From positions 1 to 43,344 of the forward strand of contig DYFK01000021.1 of NCBI GenBank assembly GCA_020725265.1: DNA of 43,344 nucleotides. The letters are read 5' to 3'. The position numbers were made by a program, and so were the translations under genes. The stretch's first letter is position 1. Every line of letters begins with the position of its first letter. The notes beneath the pieces are model-generated. The model ran no database searches and was not told where the DNA came from. It worked only from the letters and a program-made list of their open reading frames with translations. This document shows positions 29,464-38,192 of this stretch, in pieces. This stretch comes from Hydrogenophilus sp. (GTDB taxonomy: Bacteria > Pseudomonadota > Gammaproteobacteria > Burkholderiales > Thiobacillaceae).

Positions 29464-30318
29464 TCACGGCGCCAGCTCCACCCACACCGGCTGATGATCC
29501 GAAGCCGTGGTTTCCCGGTCGATGCCGTGCGCGCGCAGACGCGGCGCCAGGTCCTGGCTCAGGAACACGAAATCGAAACAGGCCGGCGCGTCGACGAAAT
29601 CGGCAGGATGGATGCCGACGCTGGGCGCGTGCGGCTCGCCCGGGTGCAACACTTCCCAACTATCCACCAGCGCCGGCGTGGCGTCGGCGAACGGCGCCAG
29701 CAGGCGCGCGCGTTCCGGCGCGTCGGCCGGGAAATTCATGTCGCCGCACAACAACGCGGATGCCGGCCGCGCGAACACCTCGAAACTGCCGCCGGCCTCG
29801 CCCTTGCCCTGGCGCGGCGAACGCGCGTGCGCGCAGGCCTCGCCGTGCAGTTGGCGGATGGCGTCGATCTGGGCGGCGCGCTGTAACGCCGAGTAGTACT
29901 CCAGATGCGTGGTCATCACCCGCACCGCGCCGAACCCGGCATGCACCACGGCTTCCAGCAACACCCGCTGCATGCTCGGCACGCCGGCATCCACCGGCCA
30001 CGGCAGCAGGTGGCGCCAGACCTGGCCCACCGGCAGGCGCGACAGGATCGCGTTGCCGAACAGCTTGCGGCCGCCCCGGCCGTCCGGCGCGTCGGTGGCC
30101 GGCGCGTGGATCGCCGTGTAACCGGGCAGCAGCGCCGCCAGCTCGGCGACCTGATCGCGCGCGTCGTTGCCGCGCAGCCCGGGGAAGTTGACCGCCACCT
30201 CCTGCAGGCAGATCACATCGAAATCGCCGATCCGGCGGATCTCCCCGGCGATGCGCGCCAGATCGACGCGGCCGTCGAGGCCTCGGCCCCACTGGATGTT
30301 CCAGGTCAGCAGTTTCAT
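29464..30318 (-). CDS. Endonuclease/exonuclease/phosphatase (EEP) family protein
   Basis: A 284-residue EEP-fold hydrolase. Visible family motifs are LLTWNIQWGRG near the start, DVICLQEVAVN (metal-binding Glu), THLEYYS, LLCGDMNFPA and, at the end, TASDHQPVWVEL with the catalytic Asp-His. There is no signal peptide, so it is cytoplasmic. The fold covers DNA repair nucleases, sphingomyelinases and phosphatases, and the sequence does not settle the substrate. ATG 30318 is preferred over the upstream ATG at 30333 because the fold begins there; neither has a clear ribosome site. It lies downstream of the secreted-protein gene at 30361-30996, 42 bases apart. Confidence 0.83.
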   Translation of the reverse strand: MKLLTWNIQWGRGLDGRVDLARIAGEIRRIGDFDVICLQEVAVNFPGLRGNDARDQVAELAALLPGYTAIHAPATDAPDGRGGRKLFGNAILSRLPVGQVWRHLLPWPVDAGVPSMQRVLLEAVVHAGFGAVRVMTTHLEYYSALQRAAQIDAIRQLHGEACAHARSPRQGKGEAGGSFEVFARPASALLCGDMNFPADAPERARLLAPFADATPALVDSWEVLHPGEPHAPSVGIHPADFVDAPACFDFVFLSQDLAPRLRAHGIDRETTASDHQPVWVELAP

Positions 30319-30360
30319 GCTGGCAGGTGTCACTTAAAACACATCAAACGCTGCTTCCGA

Positions 30361-30996
30361 TCATTCCAAGCGTTCGACAAACTCATTAACGCTGAGCCCC
30401 GTTTTGGGATGGCGCACTTCTTCGCGGACGGTTTCGTCGACACCCGGCGCATAGTAAAAAATCCTCTTGCGGTCGCCGTGCTCGGAGCAGTCGATCCGAT
30501 AACTGGGGTAGCTCTTTCCCGCCGCCTCCGCCATGACGGTATCGGTCACCTCGCAGGATCGGAAGGCGCGGTGATTGGTCTGGCCAGACGAATTAACCGA
30601 TTTGAACTGGTAATGCACGACGTTGCCGACCTTGAATGGCCACAACTGGCCCTTGACCTTCATGTCCTCGGCCTTGCCGGTTGACCAGGGGCCCTCGCCG
30701 CAGTTGTTCCAGGTCAGGTTCGGGGCGTAGAAATCCTTGATCGAAGTGGTGGTCACACAGCCGTTGGTTCTCGTGCGCTCGACGGTGTGTTCTTCGATCA
30801 GCCTGCCGGTCTGGATGATTTCCTCGCCGTTCACCAGCCGCTTCGACTTGCGTTGTTCCCCCATCTTGATGGTGGAAGCAGGCCCCTCCCTCAATGCCGG
30901 CACGTCCACCGCTGCATGACCCGTGCCGTGCATCGTCCCGGAAACGGCCAGTACCGCGAACACAAAACCAACGTGCTTGAAGATATGGCTGAACAT
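30361..30996 (-). CDS. Secreted protein of unknown function
   Basis: A 211-residue protein with a signal peptide (MFSHIFKHVGFVFAVLAVSG, cleavage near GHAA). The mature part contains four cysteines (in NGCVTTTS, NNCGEGPW, RSCEVTDT and RIDCSEHG) that could form two disulfides, a WPF-KVGNVVHYQF segment, and a charged C-terminus. I do not recognise the family; the pattern resembles small periplasmic beta-sandwich proteins. ATG 30996 follows GAGAGGAGATC, a good ribosome site, so the upstream ATG at 31014 is not needed. The gene looks less GC-rich than most in the window. It stands between the sox terminator and the EEP gene. Confidence 0.75.
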   Translation of the reverse strand: MFSHIFKHVGFVFAVLAVSGTMHGTGHAAVDVPALREGPASTIKMGEQRKSKRLVNGEEIIQTGRLIEEHTVERTRTNGCVTTTSIKDFYAPNLTWNNCGEGPWSTGKAEDMKVKGQLWPFKVGNVVHYQFKSVNSSGQTNHRAFRSCEVTDTVMAEAAGKSYPSYRIDCSEHGDRKRIFYYAPGVDETVREEVRHPKTGLSVNEFVERLE

Positions 30997-31168
30997 GGTG
31001 TGATCTCCTCTCACTGTTTGGGCTACCCATCGGAACGTGCTTCCAAGGCTGCGGCCTCACGGGCGGGTCATCACTTCACCATGCCCATCATCCATGCCCC
31101 GCCGGCAATGTAGATCGCTTCCCCACGCGCCGCAATCCTCCCAAGGTGGCGTCATGGCGCGTAAAACG

Positions 31169-31201
31169 AAAAAGCCATCGACGCTGCCGCCGATGGCTTT
31201 T
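31169..31201 (-). terminator. Rho-independent terminator of soxAX
   Basis: On the minus strand an 11-bp stem AAAAGCCATCG/CGATGGCTTTT with a 10-base loop is followed by T and CGTTTT. Stem positions are 31170-31180 and 31191-31201. It is 40 bases after the soxX stop. Confidence 0.85.
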
Positions 31202-31241
31202 CGCGGACCGCGCCGAAGCGCGGTCGAACCCTGCCGATCGC

Positions 31242-31997
31242 TTACTTGTTGACGGGCGAGGCCGGGTCGAACAGATAGGCCATGATGTCGGCGATCTGCT
31301 GCTGGTTCAGCACGCCGGTGGCGCCCATGCGCGGCATGTTGGTGCAGGCGAAGTAGACGTGCGGGTTGTAGATCACCTCATAGGTGTACTTCAGCATGTC
31401 CGGGCTGCTGCCGCGGTTCTTGCCGTAGCCGGTCAGGCTCGGGCCGATGTCGCCGCCGGTGCGGTCGGTGGCGAGCTGGTGGCAGTTGTAGCAGTTGCCG
31501 CCGGCTTCACGGCTGGAGTGATCGTCCGGGTTGTGCGCGGTGCGGTAGCCGAAGCCCGACCAGGCCAGTTCCCGGCCCTTCTTCCAGTCGCCGAGCTTGA
31601 TGCCGCCTTCCGGGTACTTGATGGAAGCGGCGGCCAGGGCCATGACCTTTTCCCGGGCCTTGTCGCTGACTTCCTCGCCCTTCATCAGCGAGCAGGCCTT
31701 CTGGATCTCGTCCTGGGTCAGGCGGGCGCGACCGGTGGTGCCTTCCTGGGTCGGCTGGTCGAGTTCATAGCTGCCGGATTCGAAAATCAGGTACTCGGCC
31801 AGGGCTTTCGGGCTCATGGCGGTGTAATCGACCGACTTGGCCTTGGGCGCGGCCGCGGCCGCAGCCGGAGCGGCCGCGGCCGGCGCCGGCTTGGCGGCTT
31901 CGGTCTTGCCGGCGTTGGTCGCGGAACAGCCGCCGGTGATCAGGAGCAGGGAAGTCGCGGCGGCGACGGCCGCGGCGGTGGAGGTTTTCTTGAACAT
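31242..31997 (-). CDS. soxX: Sulfur-oxidation cytochrome c SoxX (lipoprotein form)
   Basis: A 251-residue c-type cytochrome with heme site CYNCH at 169-173 and candidate Met ligands in TNMPRMG (M221 or M224). The context beside soxA and the QIADIMAYL ending identify SoxX, the small subunit of SoxAX, which joins thiosulfate to the SoxYZ carrier in the periplasm. Two features are unusual. A lipobox (LLLITGGC, C24) predicts a lipoprotein, and a long Ala/Pro linker (about 30-52) plus a helical insertion lies ahead of the heme domain, making it far longer than minimal SoxX proteins. ATG 31997 has GAGGAGAACC upstream. The frame is open to 32147, but that part overlaps soxA. It is 26 bases after soxA. 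Confidence 0.88.
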   Translation of the reverse strand: MFKKTSTAAAVAAATSLLLITGGCSATNAGKTEAAKPAPAAAAPAAAAAAPKAKSVDYTAMSPKALAEYLIFESGSYELDQPTQEGTTGRARLTQDEIQKACSLMKGEEVSDKAREKVMALAAASIKYPEGGIKLGDWKKGRELAWSGFGYRTAHNPDDHSSREAGGNCYNCHQLATDRTGGDIGPSLTGYGKNRGSSPDMLKYTYEVIYNPHVYFACTNMPRMGATGVLNQQQIADIMAYLFDPASPVNK

Positions 31998-32023
31998 GTA
32001 GGGTTCTCCTCGTGAGTCGGCGA

Positions 32024-32869
32024 TCAGCGCTTCAGGTCGGGCACGACGGCCGGCTGGCCACGCGCGGCATCGGTCCAGAACGAAATCAACGCGATCGAGG
32101 CATCGGAGCCGTTCTTGATGTTGGGATAACGCATCTGCCACAGACATTCGAGGACGCGATGCTGGCTGCTGCGGACGTGCTCATGGCTGGTCCGGTGCGC
32201 CGGCCAGGAAATCGCCTTGGTCCACTCTTCCGGCACGTAGACGTTGGGCAGCACCGAGGCGCGGATGCGCTTGCCGTCCTGGGTGTGGCAGGTCGCGCAA
32301 CTGAAGTCCATGGTGCCGGAGCGGCGGTAGAACATGACCTCGCCGGCATCGCGCATGGCCTTCTCCAGCGGATGGTTCATCGGCGGGTTCCAGGGCACGC
32401 CGCTGGACTTGCTGCCGATGTAGGTCTGCAGCTTCATGATGTCGCTGTCGGAACCGTGCTTCTTCTTGATGGCGGGATCGTCGTTGGTGAAGCCCTGCAG
32501 CGTCTTCATGCAATGCACCAGCCGGGTATCCAGATCCATGACCTTGCCGGTATCGGCGAAGTAGCGCGGCAGTTCGGCGTGGGCGCCTTCCAGCACGCCC
32601 GGACCCTTGCCGAAATCGCACTTCTCCAGGGAGGCGTTCTTGGGACCGCGCGGCGTCTTGAACAGGATTTCGCCGGCCTCGGCGACCAGCCAGGCCGGGT
32701 TGTCCGGCATCATCATGATGTTCTGGGGGCTCTGGGTCAGGTACGGGGAGTTGTTGGTTTTCTTGATCAGGGCATCAAGAACGTCCTCCGGCGCTTCGGC
32801 CATACTGGGACCGGCCGTGGCCGCGACAGCCAGCGCGATGGGCAGCGCACGCAAGGCTTTTTTGAACAT
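32024..32869 (-). CDS. soxA: Sulfur-oxidation diheme/monoheme cytochrome SoxA
   Basis: A 281-residue exported protein (signal peptide to about ATAGPSMA-EA, residue 24). The C-terminal heme site is CATCH at 191-195 and the active-site cysteine, which becomes the persulfide ligand, is C242 in LECLWQMR. The N-terminal half has C84 and C120 but no CxxCH, so this is the monoheme type in which a disulfide replaces the first heme. With SoxX it forms the SoxAX L-cysteine S-thiosulfotransferase. ATG 32869 follows AAAGGAGG. soxB, soxYZ and soxCD are not in the window, so the rest of the pathway must be elsewhere. The 233 bases upstream of the start (32870-33102) hold no clear promoter that I can assign. 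Confidence 0.92.
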   Translation of the reverse strand: MFKKALRALPIALAVAATAGPSMAEAPEDVLDALIKKTNNSPYLTQSPQNIMMMPDNPAWLVAEAGEILFKTPRGPKNASLEKCDFGKGPGVLEGAHAELPRYFADTGKVMDLDTRLVHCMKTLQGFTNDDPAIKKKHGSDSDIMKLQTYIGSKSSGVPWNPPMNHPLEKAMRDAGEVMFYRRSGTMDFSCATCHTQDGKRIRASVLPNVYVPEEWTKAISWPAHRTSHEHVRSSQHRVLECLWQMRYPNIKNGSDASIALISFWTDAARGQPAVVPDLKR

Positions 32870-33102
32870 ACACGCCTCCTTTGAAAAGGGATGGGAAAAA
32901 GCAACGTCACTTCCGTGGCATCCAGAAACCCGCCAGCCGCGGTCAAAGGATAAGAAGTGGACGAAGAGTAATGAAAGAAGCGCTTGGACGGGATAGGAAA
33001 TTCAGTCTAATAGTGGAACCGTTCGTCACCCTGACAGTCACGCTGGGTCCGCGCCTCCCAGAACAGGCAAGCCCACATTTTTGCGAAATCTGGAGATCCC
33101 GA

Positions 33103-33336
33103 ATGAGGCTTGGTCCTGTTGCCAAAGCAACCATGTTGTTGGCCGCTGCTTTGGCTTTAACGGCGGCGGCGCTCGCCTGGGTGGCAACCTGGCCAGATCG
33201 AGGACTGCGCGAGATCGGCCTGGTCACCGTGTTGCTGGCGTTCGTCCTGTCTTCGATGTGGGCCGCCACGCGATGGCTCAACAGACATTTGAACCGGGAT
33301 CGGCGGCCTGGCTCCTCAACAGATCGGCTCAATTGA
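33103..33336 (+). CDS. Small two-span membrane protein of unknown function
   Basis: A 77-residue ORF with ATG 33103 and GGAG 7 bases upstream. Two hydrophobic segments (about 8-28, KATMLLAAALALTAAALAWV, and 38-56) are separated by a short charged turn and followed by a basic tail (RWLNRHLNRDRRP). It is convergent with hipA, whose stop is 15 bases away. I do not recognise the family. The case for a gene is moderate: good start signal and membrane-protein composition, no neighbours to suggest a job. Confidence 0.5.
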   Translation: MRLGPVAKATMLLAAALALTAAALAWVATWPDRGLREIGLVTVLLAFVLSSMWAATRWLNRHLNRDRRPGSSTDRLN

Positions 33337-33350
33337 ATTGAGTGGTTTGC

Positions 33351-34586
33351 TCATCGTCGCGGTTTATAGCGACGCGACCGGACAGGGCTCGCCACCCGCG
33401 CAAAATCGAAAACCAGCACCTCGTCGGCCAGGCGAAATGCACTGGCCAACTGGTCCACGGAGACCGCGGCCATGCCATCTCCGATCCTGGAACGCCATTG
33501 CGCCGTGATTTGGGCGGCCATGTCGACCAGGACATCCACGGCTTCTTCTCGCTCGATGCCCATTTCGTCGGCCGACAGGATCAGGCTTTCTGGCGTAGCC
33601 ACCACGCCGCCGGCATGGATGCCAAGACACAGGCGAACCAGGCCAACACCCGGTGTCGCCACAATATCGAAGGCCTTGGAGAGCCGCCACGCGCCATCAA
33701 ACACCAAGGCGTGGTTGCGCGCATGGTCATCCGTGTTCGACACCAGGGCGTTGAAGGCAAGGCGGCGCCACAGGGCGGCCCCGTCATCTCGCTTGGTCCA
33801 GTGCTTGGCCTCGTGCCGGAAACGAACATAGGACCTCAGCGCCCCCTCATGTCGCGGGTCACCCATACCCAGGACCGTATGCGCGCTGGCAAAGCCTCCG
33901 CGGGCGTACCTGGCCGGCGAGCCGTCCAGATCGAAACGCCTCACCAGGAGAATCTTGCGGCCATCCGGCAGGACATGAAGGCGCGAGTCGCAGGCCTCAA
34001 TGCCACAGGACTTAGCCATTTCCAGCATGGCATGCTCGTTCGCCGCATTCTTGTATTCTGGATCGCCTTTTTCCGGAAACTTGGCAATCCAGAAAGCCTC
34101 GGCGTCGTACGCCAGGAGCTTGGGCTTGGCGCCCCCCATGCTCGTGGTTGGGTATACCGCTCGGGAGGCCGGTTCGTCCGACGGCGGAAATCCGGACGAT
34201 GCCTGGTCGATTTCCTCGATCGAATACGCCTTGAGTCGGTTTTCCGCGTGGAAGGAAATGTTTCCCGCCCCATCTTCCGGTGCGCGGCGCAAGATCTCAA
34301 TCTCGGACAACACGCCGTGCTCGCGAAACAGCATGTCCCGCCCCCAGGTATCGGGTCCGGCATCGCGCAGCACGCCATACACACCTCTGTTCAGCAGGCA
34401 TTTCCTGGGCCTTGGAAACCGTGCCCGCACCGGGTCGAGCGCGTAGGCGCCCGAGCTTTCCAGGTATGCCTTGTCGTAAACCATCTCACCCACTCCAGTG
34501 GCATCGTCCAGCGTGAACGCCCCTACGCGGATCTTTTGTGCGACCCCAGGCAACTGGGCGTAAACGGGCACCAAGGATTTACCCAT
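33351..34586 (-). CDS. hipA: HipA family serine/threonine kinase toxin
   Basis: A 411-residue HipA-type kinase. The nucleotide-binding loop is TSMGGAKPK (S149-K156 region, the usual site of autophosphorylation), a lysine lies in FWIAKFP (K169), and the catalytic and metal-binding residues are in SNTDDHARNHAL (D286, N291) and KAFDIVATP (D307). HipA toxins phosphorylate a cellular target, glutamyl-tRNA synthetase in E. coli, and halt growth; HipB neutralises them. The start overlaps hipB by 8 bases, so the pair is translationally coupled. Base composition looks lower in GC than its neighbours, compatible with horizontal transfer. The target in this organism cannot be read from sequence. Confidence 0.9.
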   Translation of the reverse strand: MGKSLVPVYAQLPGVAQKIRVGAFTLDDATGVGEMVYDKAYLESSGAYALDPVRARFPRPRKCLLNRGVYGVLRDAGPDTWGRDMLFREHGVLSEIEILRRAPEDGAGNISFHAENRLKAYSIEEIDQASSGFPPSDEPASRAVYPTTSMGGAKPKLLAYDAEAFWIAKFPEKGDPEYKNAANEHAMLEMAKSCGIEACDSRLHVLPDGRKILLVRRFDLDGSPARYARGGFASAHTVLGMGDPRHEGALRSYVRFRHEAKHWTKRDDGAALWRRLAFNALVSNTDDHARNHALVFDGAWRLSKAFDIVATPGVGLVRLCLGIHAGGVVATPESLILSADEMGIEREEAVDVLVDMAAQITAQWRSRIGDGMAAVSVDQLASAFRLADEVLVFDFARVASPVRSRRYKPRR

Positions 34587-34923
34587 GGCGAACCCGCTTT
34601 GGCAGATCGTGTACGACCAGCTTTTGCTCGTCAGCGGTCATGCCGGACGTCACGCCAGGCAACAAGACATCGGACTCTCCCTCTGGCGGGGCCTCATCAA
34701 AGAGCCCCAGCGCGAGAAGGACACTCATGTAGTTGCCCATGGCAACAAACGGAGACCCCTTCTCGATTTCCACCAGCGTGGACCGCCCGATACCGGCCAT
34801 GCCCGCCAGGTCTTCCTGGCGCAGTCGCTGGAGACGACGTGATGCCGAGATGCGCATGCCGAGGCCGGATAGCTGGTCCAGCACCCGGGGATGAAAGCTG
34901 TGTTTTGTCCTAATATTTGCCAT
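34579..34923 (-). CDS. hipB: HipB-like antitoxin and repressor
   Basis: A 114-residue Xre-type protein. The helix-turn-helix lies at about residues 22-75 (RLQRLRQEDLAGMAGIGRST and LVEIEKGSP), with N-terminal and C-terminal extensions. It is the antitoxin of the adjacent hipA and an operon repressor. ATG 34923 is preferred to the ATG at 34932, which lies inside the predicted -10 element. No ribosome site precedes 34923, and the predicted transcription start is about one base away, so a leaderless mRNA is possible. A start further in, at residue 23 (MRISASRR), would leave out most of the extension. Confidence 0.82.
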   Translation of the reverse strand: MANIRTKHSFHPRVLDQLSGLGMRISASRRLQRLRQEDLAGMAGIGRSTLVEIEKGSPFVAMGNYMSVLLALGLFDEAPPEGESDVLLPGVTSGMTADEQKLVVHDLPKRVRHG

Positions 34924-34930
34924 GGCGCAC

Positions 34931-34959
34931 ATTATTTGACGCAGAGTGCGTTATAGCAA
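34931..34959 (-). promoter_or_regulatory. Predicted hipBA promoter
   Basis: On the minus strand TTGCTA (34954-34959), a 17-base spacer and AATAAT (34931-34936). The spacer contains a perfect palindrome. Transcription would begin near 34924, next to the hipB start codon. Confidence 0.6.
34939..34951. promoter_or_regulatory. Probable HipB operator
   Basis: ACGCA-GAG-TGCGT, a perfect 5-bp inverted repeat with a 3-base centre, sits wholly within the spacer of the hipBA promoter. Xre-type antitoxins repress their own operons from such sites, so occupancy would block RNA polymerase. The link is inference from position. Confidence 0.55.
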
Positions 34960-34965
34960 ACATAA

Positions 34966-36119
<1,154 letters not shown>

Positions 36120-36137
36120 GGACGGGGTTTTCGCGCG

Positions 36138-36161
36138 AAAAAACCGGGCACCCGGCCCGGT
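36138..36161 (-). terminator. Rho-independent terminator of the choice-of-anchor I gene
   Basis: On the minus strand ACCGGGC, loop CGGGT, GCCCGGT, then five T. Stem positions are 36143-36149 and 36155-36161. It lies 24 bases after the stop of the gene at 36185-38047. Confidence 0.85.
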
Positions 36162-36184
36162 CGAATACCGCGAGAGGATCAGGC

Positions 36185-38047
36185 TCAGTAGCCGAGATTC
36201 AACTGGAACACCGCCGTGGTGCCGCTGACTTCATTGCCGACCAGCAACAATGGCTTGCCATTGGGCGAATCCTTGGCGGGAATGAACACCAGTCCTTCCG
36301 GTCCGAGATCGCCGACGCTCGCCGACACCGTCGACGGATCCTTGGTGGTCCAGTCCTGGCGGGGGTTCAGATAATCCACGCGCACCGGCGCGCTCGGATT
36401 GCTGATGTCATAGACCAACACACCACCCATCCGCTCCAGGCCGATGAAGGCATAGGTCTTGGCGCCGATGGTACCGATGGTCACGCCTTCGGGCTCCGGC
36501 CCCTTGTTGTCGCTGCGGTTGTCCAGACTGTCGCCGGCCTCATGGTTGGAATTGAAATAGGTCTTGCAGGGAATGTCGCGGTTGACACCGGCCTTGCATT
36601 CGTCGCTGGCGAAGAATTTTTCCATCTCGGCGCCGGAATCCCAGACCAGGGCACCGTGTTCATCCCAGATCGAGAATGAACGGCCGCCAAAGGCATAGAG
36701 CGCGTCGTACATCAGGCGATTACCGGCGGGGTCTTCCGCGCCATTGGCGTTGAACATGACCGGGTTGCCGTTGGCGTCCCGCCGGTAGCCCAGCGTCCAG
36801 GTCACGGTCAGCCGGCCCAGATTGTTGTCCGCCCGGCAGGCACCGGGGTCGCCGGGCAACGCGCCGCAATGCTGGAACACCGTCGGGTTGAGCAGGCCGC
36901 CAGCAGCCAGCGCGTTCAGTTGTGGCGGCAGATCGTCGCCGGCGCGGCCGGCCCAGCCGTTCTTGTTGATCAGATGCTTGACGCGGAATTCCTCGACGAA
37001 ACCCTTGCCGGCATCGCCCGCCCAGTAGGCATCGTTGTCCTCGCCCCAGGCGCGGGCATCGCCCTCGTTGGCGGTCACCAGATAGGTCTTGCCGGCGACC
37101 GTGTAGGCGGCCATGGCATCCGGCATGTACAGGCCACGCACGCCTGGCCAGGCGCGGATATTGGCGGCGAGATCGGTATCCGACGCATCGATTTCATTGC
37201 CGGGCACGCCATGGTCCTTGTAACCCAGCGGCAGGATGTCGGTTACCGTGGCCGACGCGATATCGATCCTGGCCAGGGCATTGTTCTCCTGCAGCGCCGC
37301 CCAGGCGGTCTTGCCATCGGCCGAAACCGCGATGTACTCGGGCTCGAAATCCTTCGCCGCGTTGGCGCCGGGTCCGAAAATGCGCACGCCCTTGGCGCGC
37401 AACGCCGCTTCCTGCCCGTTGAACGCGCCGAAGCCGGCGGTCTTGACGGTGGGACTCGACACCTTGCTGATATCGATGATGCTGACCGAGCCTTCCGGAT
37501 CGATCCGGTAATCGTCGCTGGGCTCGCCTTCATTGGCGACCAACACGGTCTTGCCGTTGGGCGTGAAGGTCAACATGTCCGGCAGGGCGCCAACCTCGAC
37601 ATGGCTGATCAGGGAAAGATCGCTGGCCTTGTAGAACGCCACGCGACCGTTGTCGGTCTTGGGGTTGGCCTGAATGGCGACCGCGACGATGCCGCCGTGG
37701 GCGGCCACGCTGTTGATCTCGGACCCCGCCAGCAACCCCTCGGAAGTGAGTTCACCAATCTTCACCGGCTTGCCCGGATCGGACAGATCGAGCACATCCA
37801 CCTTGCCGGCGGCCGCGTTGACCACGAACGCGCGCCTGGAAGCCGCGTCGAAAGCCGGAATCTCGGCGGCGCTCTGACCGAAGACGCCACTGGCGTAACC
37901 GCCGATTTTCTGCAATTGCAGGCTGACCGGCGTCGCCTCGGCCGGCTTGTCGTCGTCATCGCCGCCATTGCACGCCGACAGCAGCCCCGCCATCGCCATC
38001 GTCATCGTCATCGTCATCACCAAGGATTTCCGCCGTGTCGGGAACAT
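36185..38047 (-). CDS. Choice-of-anchor I family lipoprotein
   Basis: A 620-residue secreted protein. The signal peptide ends in a lipobox (AGLLSAC), after which comes an Asp-rich stretch (NGGDDDD). The body is a long beta-propeller-like repeat domain with segments such as LTFTPNGKTVLVANEGEPSD, VSIIDISKV, FEPEYIAVSADGKTAWAAL, YLVTANEGDARAW and NKGPEPEGVTIGTIGAKTYA. This is the pattern of the choice-of-anchor I family, related to mesenchyme-specific cell surface glycoprotein-like and alkaline phosphatase-associated proteins; no enzymatic activity is established. ATG 38047 has GGAGG upstream. The hydrophobic core of its signal peptide is built from a hexanucleotide repeat (37991-38020). A terminator follows the gene. 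Confidence 0.85.
   Translation of the reverse strand: MFPTRRKSLVMTMTMTMAMAGLLSACNGGDDDDKPAEATPVSLQLQKIGGYASGVFGQSAAEIPAFDAASRRAFVVNAAAGKVDVLDLSDPGKPVKIGELTSEGLLAGSEINSVAAHGGIVAVAIQANPKTDNGRVAFYKASDLSLISHVEVGALPDMLTFTPNGKTVLVANEGEPSDDYRIDPEGSVSIIDISKVSSPTVKTAGFGAFNGQEAALRAKGVRIFGPGANAAKDFEPEYIAVSADGKTAWAALQENNALARIDIASATVTDILPLGYKDHGVPGNEIDASDTDLAANIRAWPGVRGLYMPDAMAAYTVAGKTYLVTANEGDARAWGEDNDAYWAGDAGKGFVEEFRVKHLINKNGWAGRAGDDLPPQLNALAAGGLLNPTVFQHCGALPGDPGACRADNNLGRLTVTWTLGYRRDANGNPVMFNANGAEDPAGNRLMYDALYAFGGRSFSIWDEHGALVWDSGAEMEKFFASDECKAGVNRDIPCKTYFNSNHEAGDSLDNRSDNKGPEPEGVTIGTIGAKTYAFIGLERMGGVLVYDISNPSAPVRVDYLNPRQDWTTKDPSTVSASVGDLGPEGLVFIPAKDSPNGKPLLLVGNEVSGTTAVFQLNLGY
37991..38020. repeat. Five-unit hexanucleotide repeat in a signal peptide
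   Basis: Five copies of a CATCGT-type unit (CATCGC, CATCGT three times, CATCAC) encode alternating Met and Thr/Ala/Val (VMTMTMTMAM) in the signal peptide of the lipoprotein gene. The unit is six bases, so length change by slippage would keep the frame and shift the hydrophobic length. Confidence 0.85.
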
Positions 38048-38192
38048 CTCGACCTCCAGTCACTGAAAGGGGCCAACCTTGACAAATCTTGATGTCGATT
38101 TGATGACAGCCGAAACAGGAAGAATCGACCTGGCCGGCGGCTCCTCGCGAGCCCTCCGAACGCGGGACGTTTACGCCATTTTTACGTGGGCG

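Noticed and set aside
34924-34932. ATG at 34932 as the hipB start
   Set aside because: It falls within the predicted -10 hexamer of the hipBA promoter and lacks a ribosome site.
38079-38192. Upstream TTG start for the KdpD-like kinase
   Set aside because: It has a passable ribosome site but would leave only 31 bases to the divergent lipoprotein start, and the extra residues match nothing in the family; kept as an alternative only.
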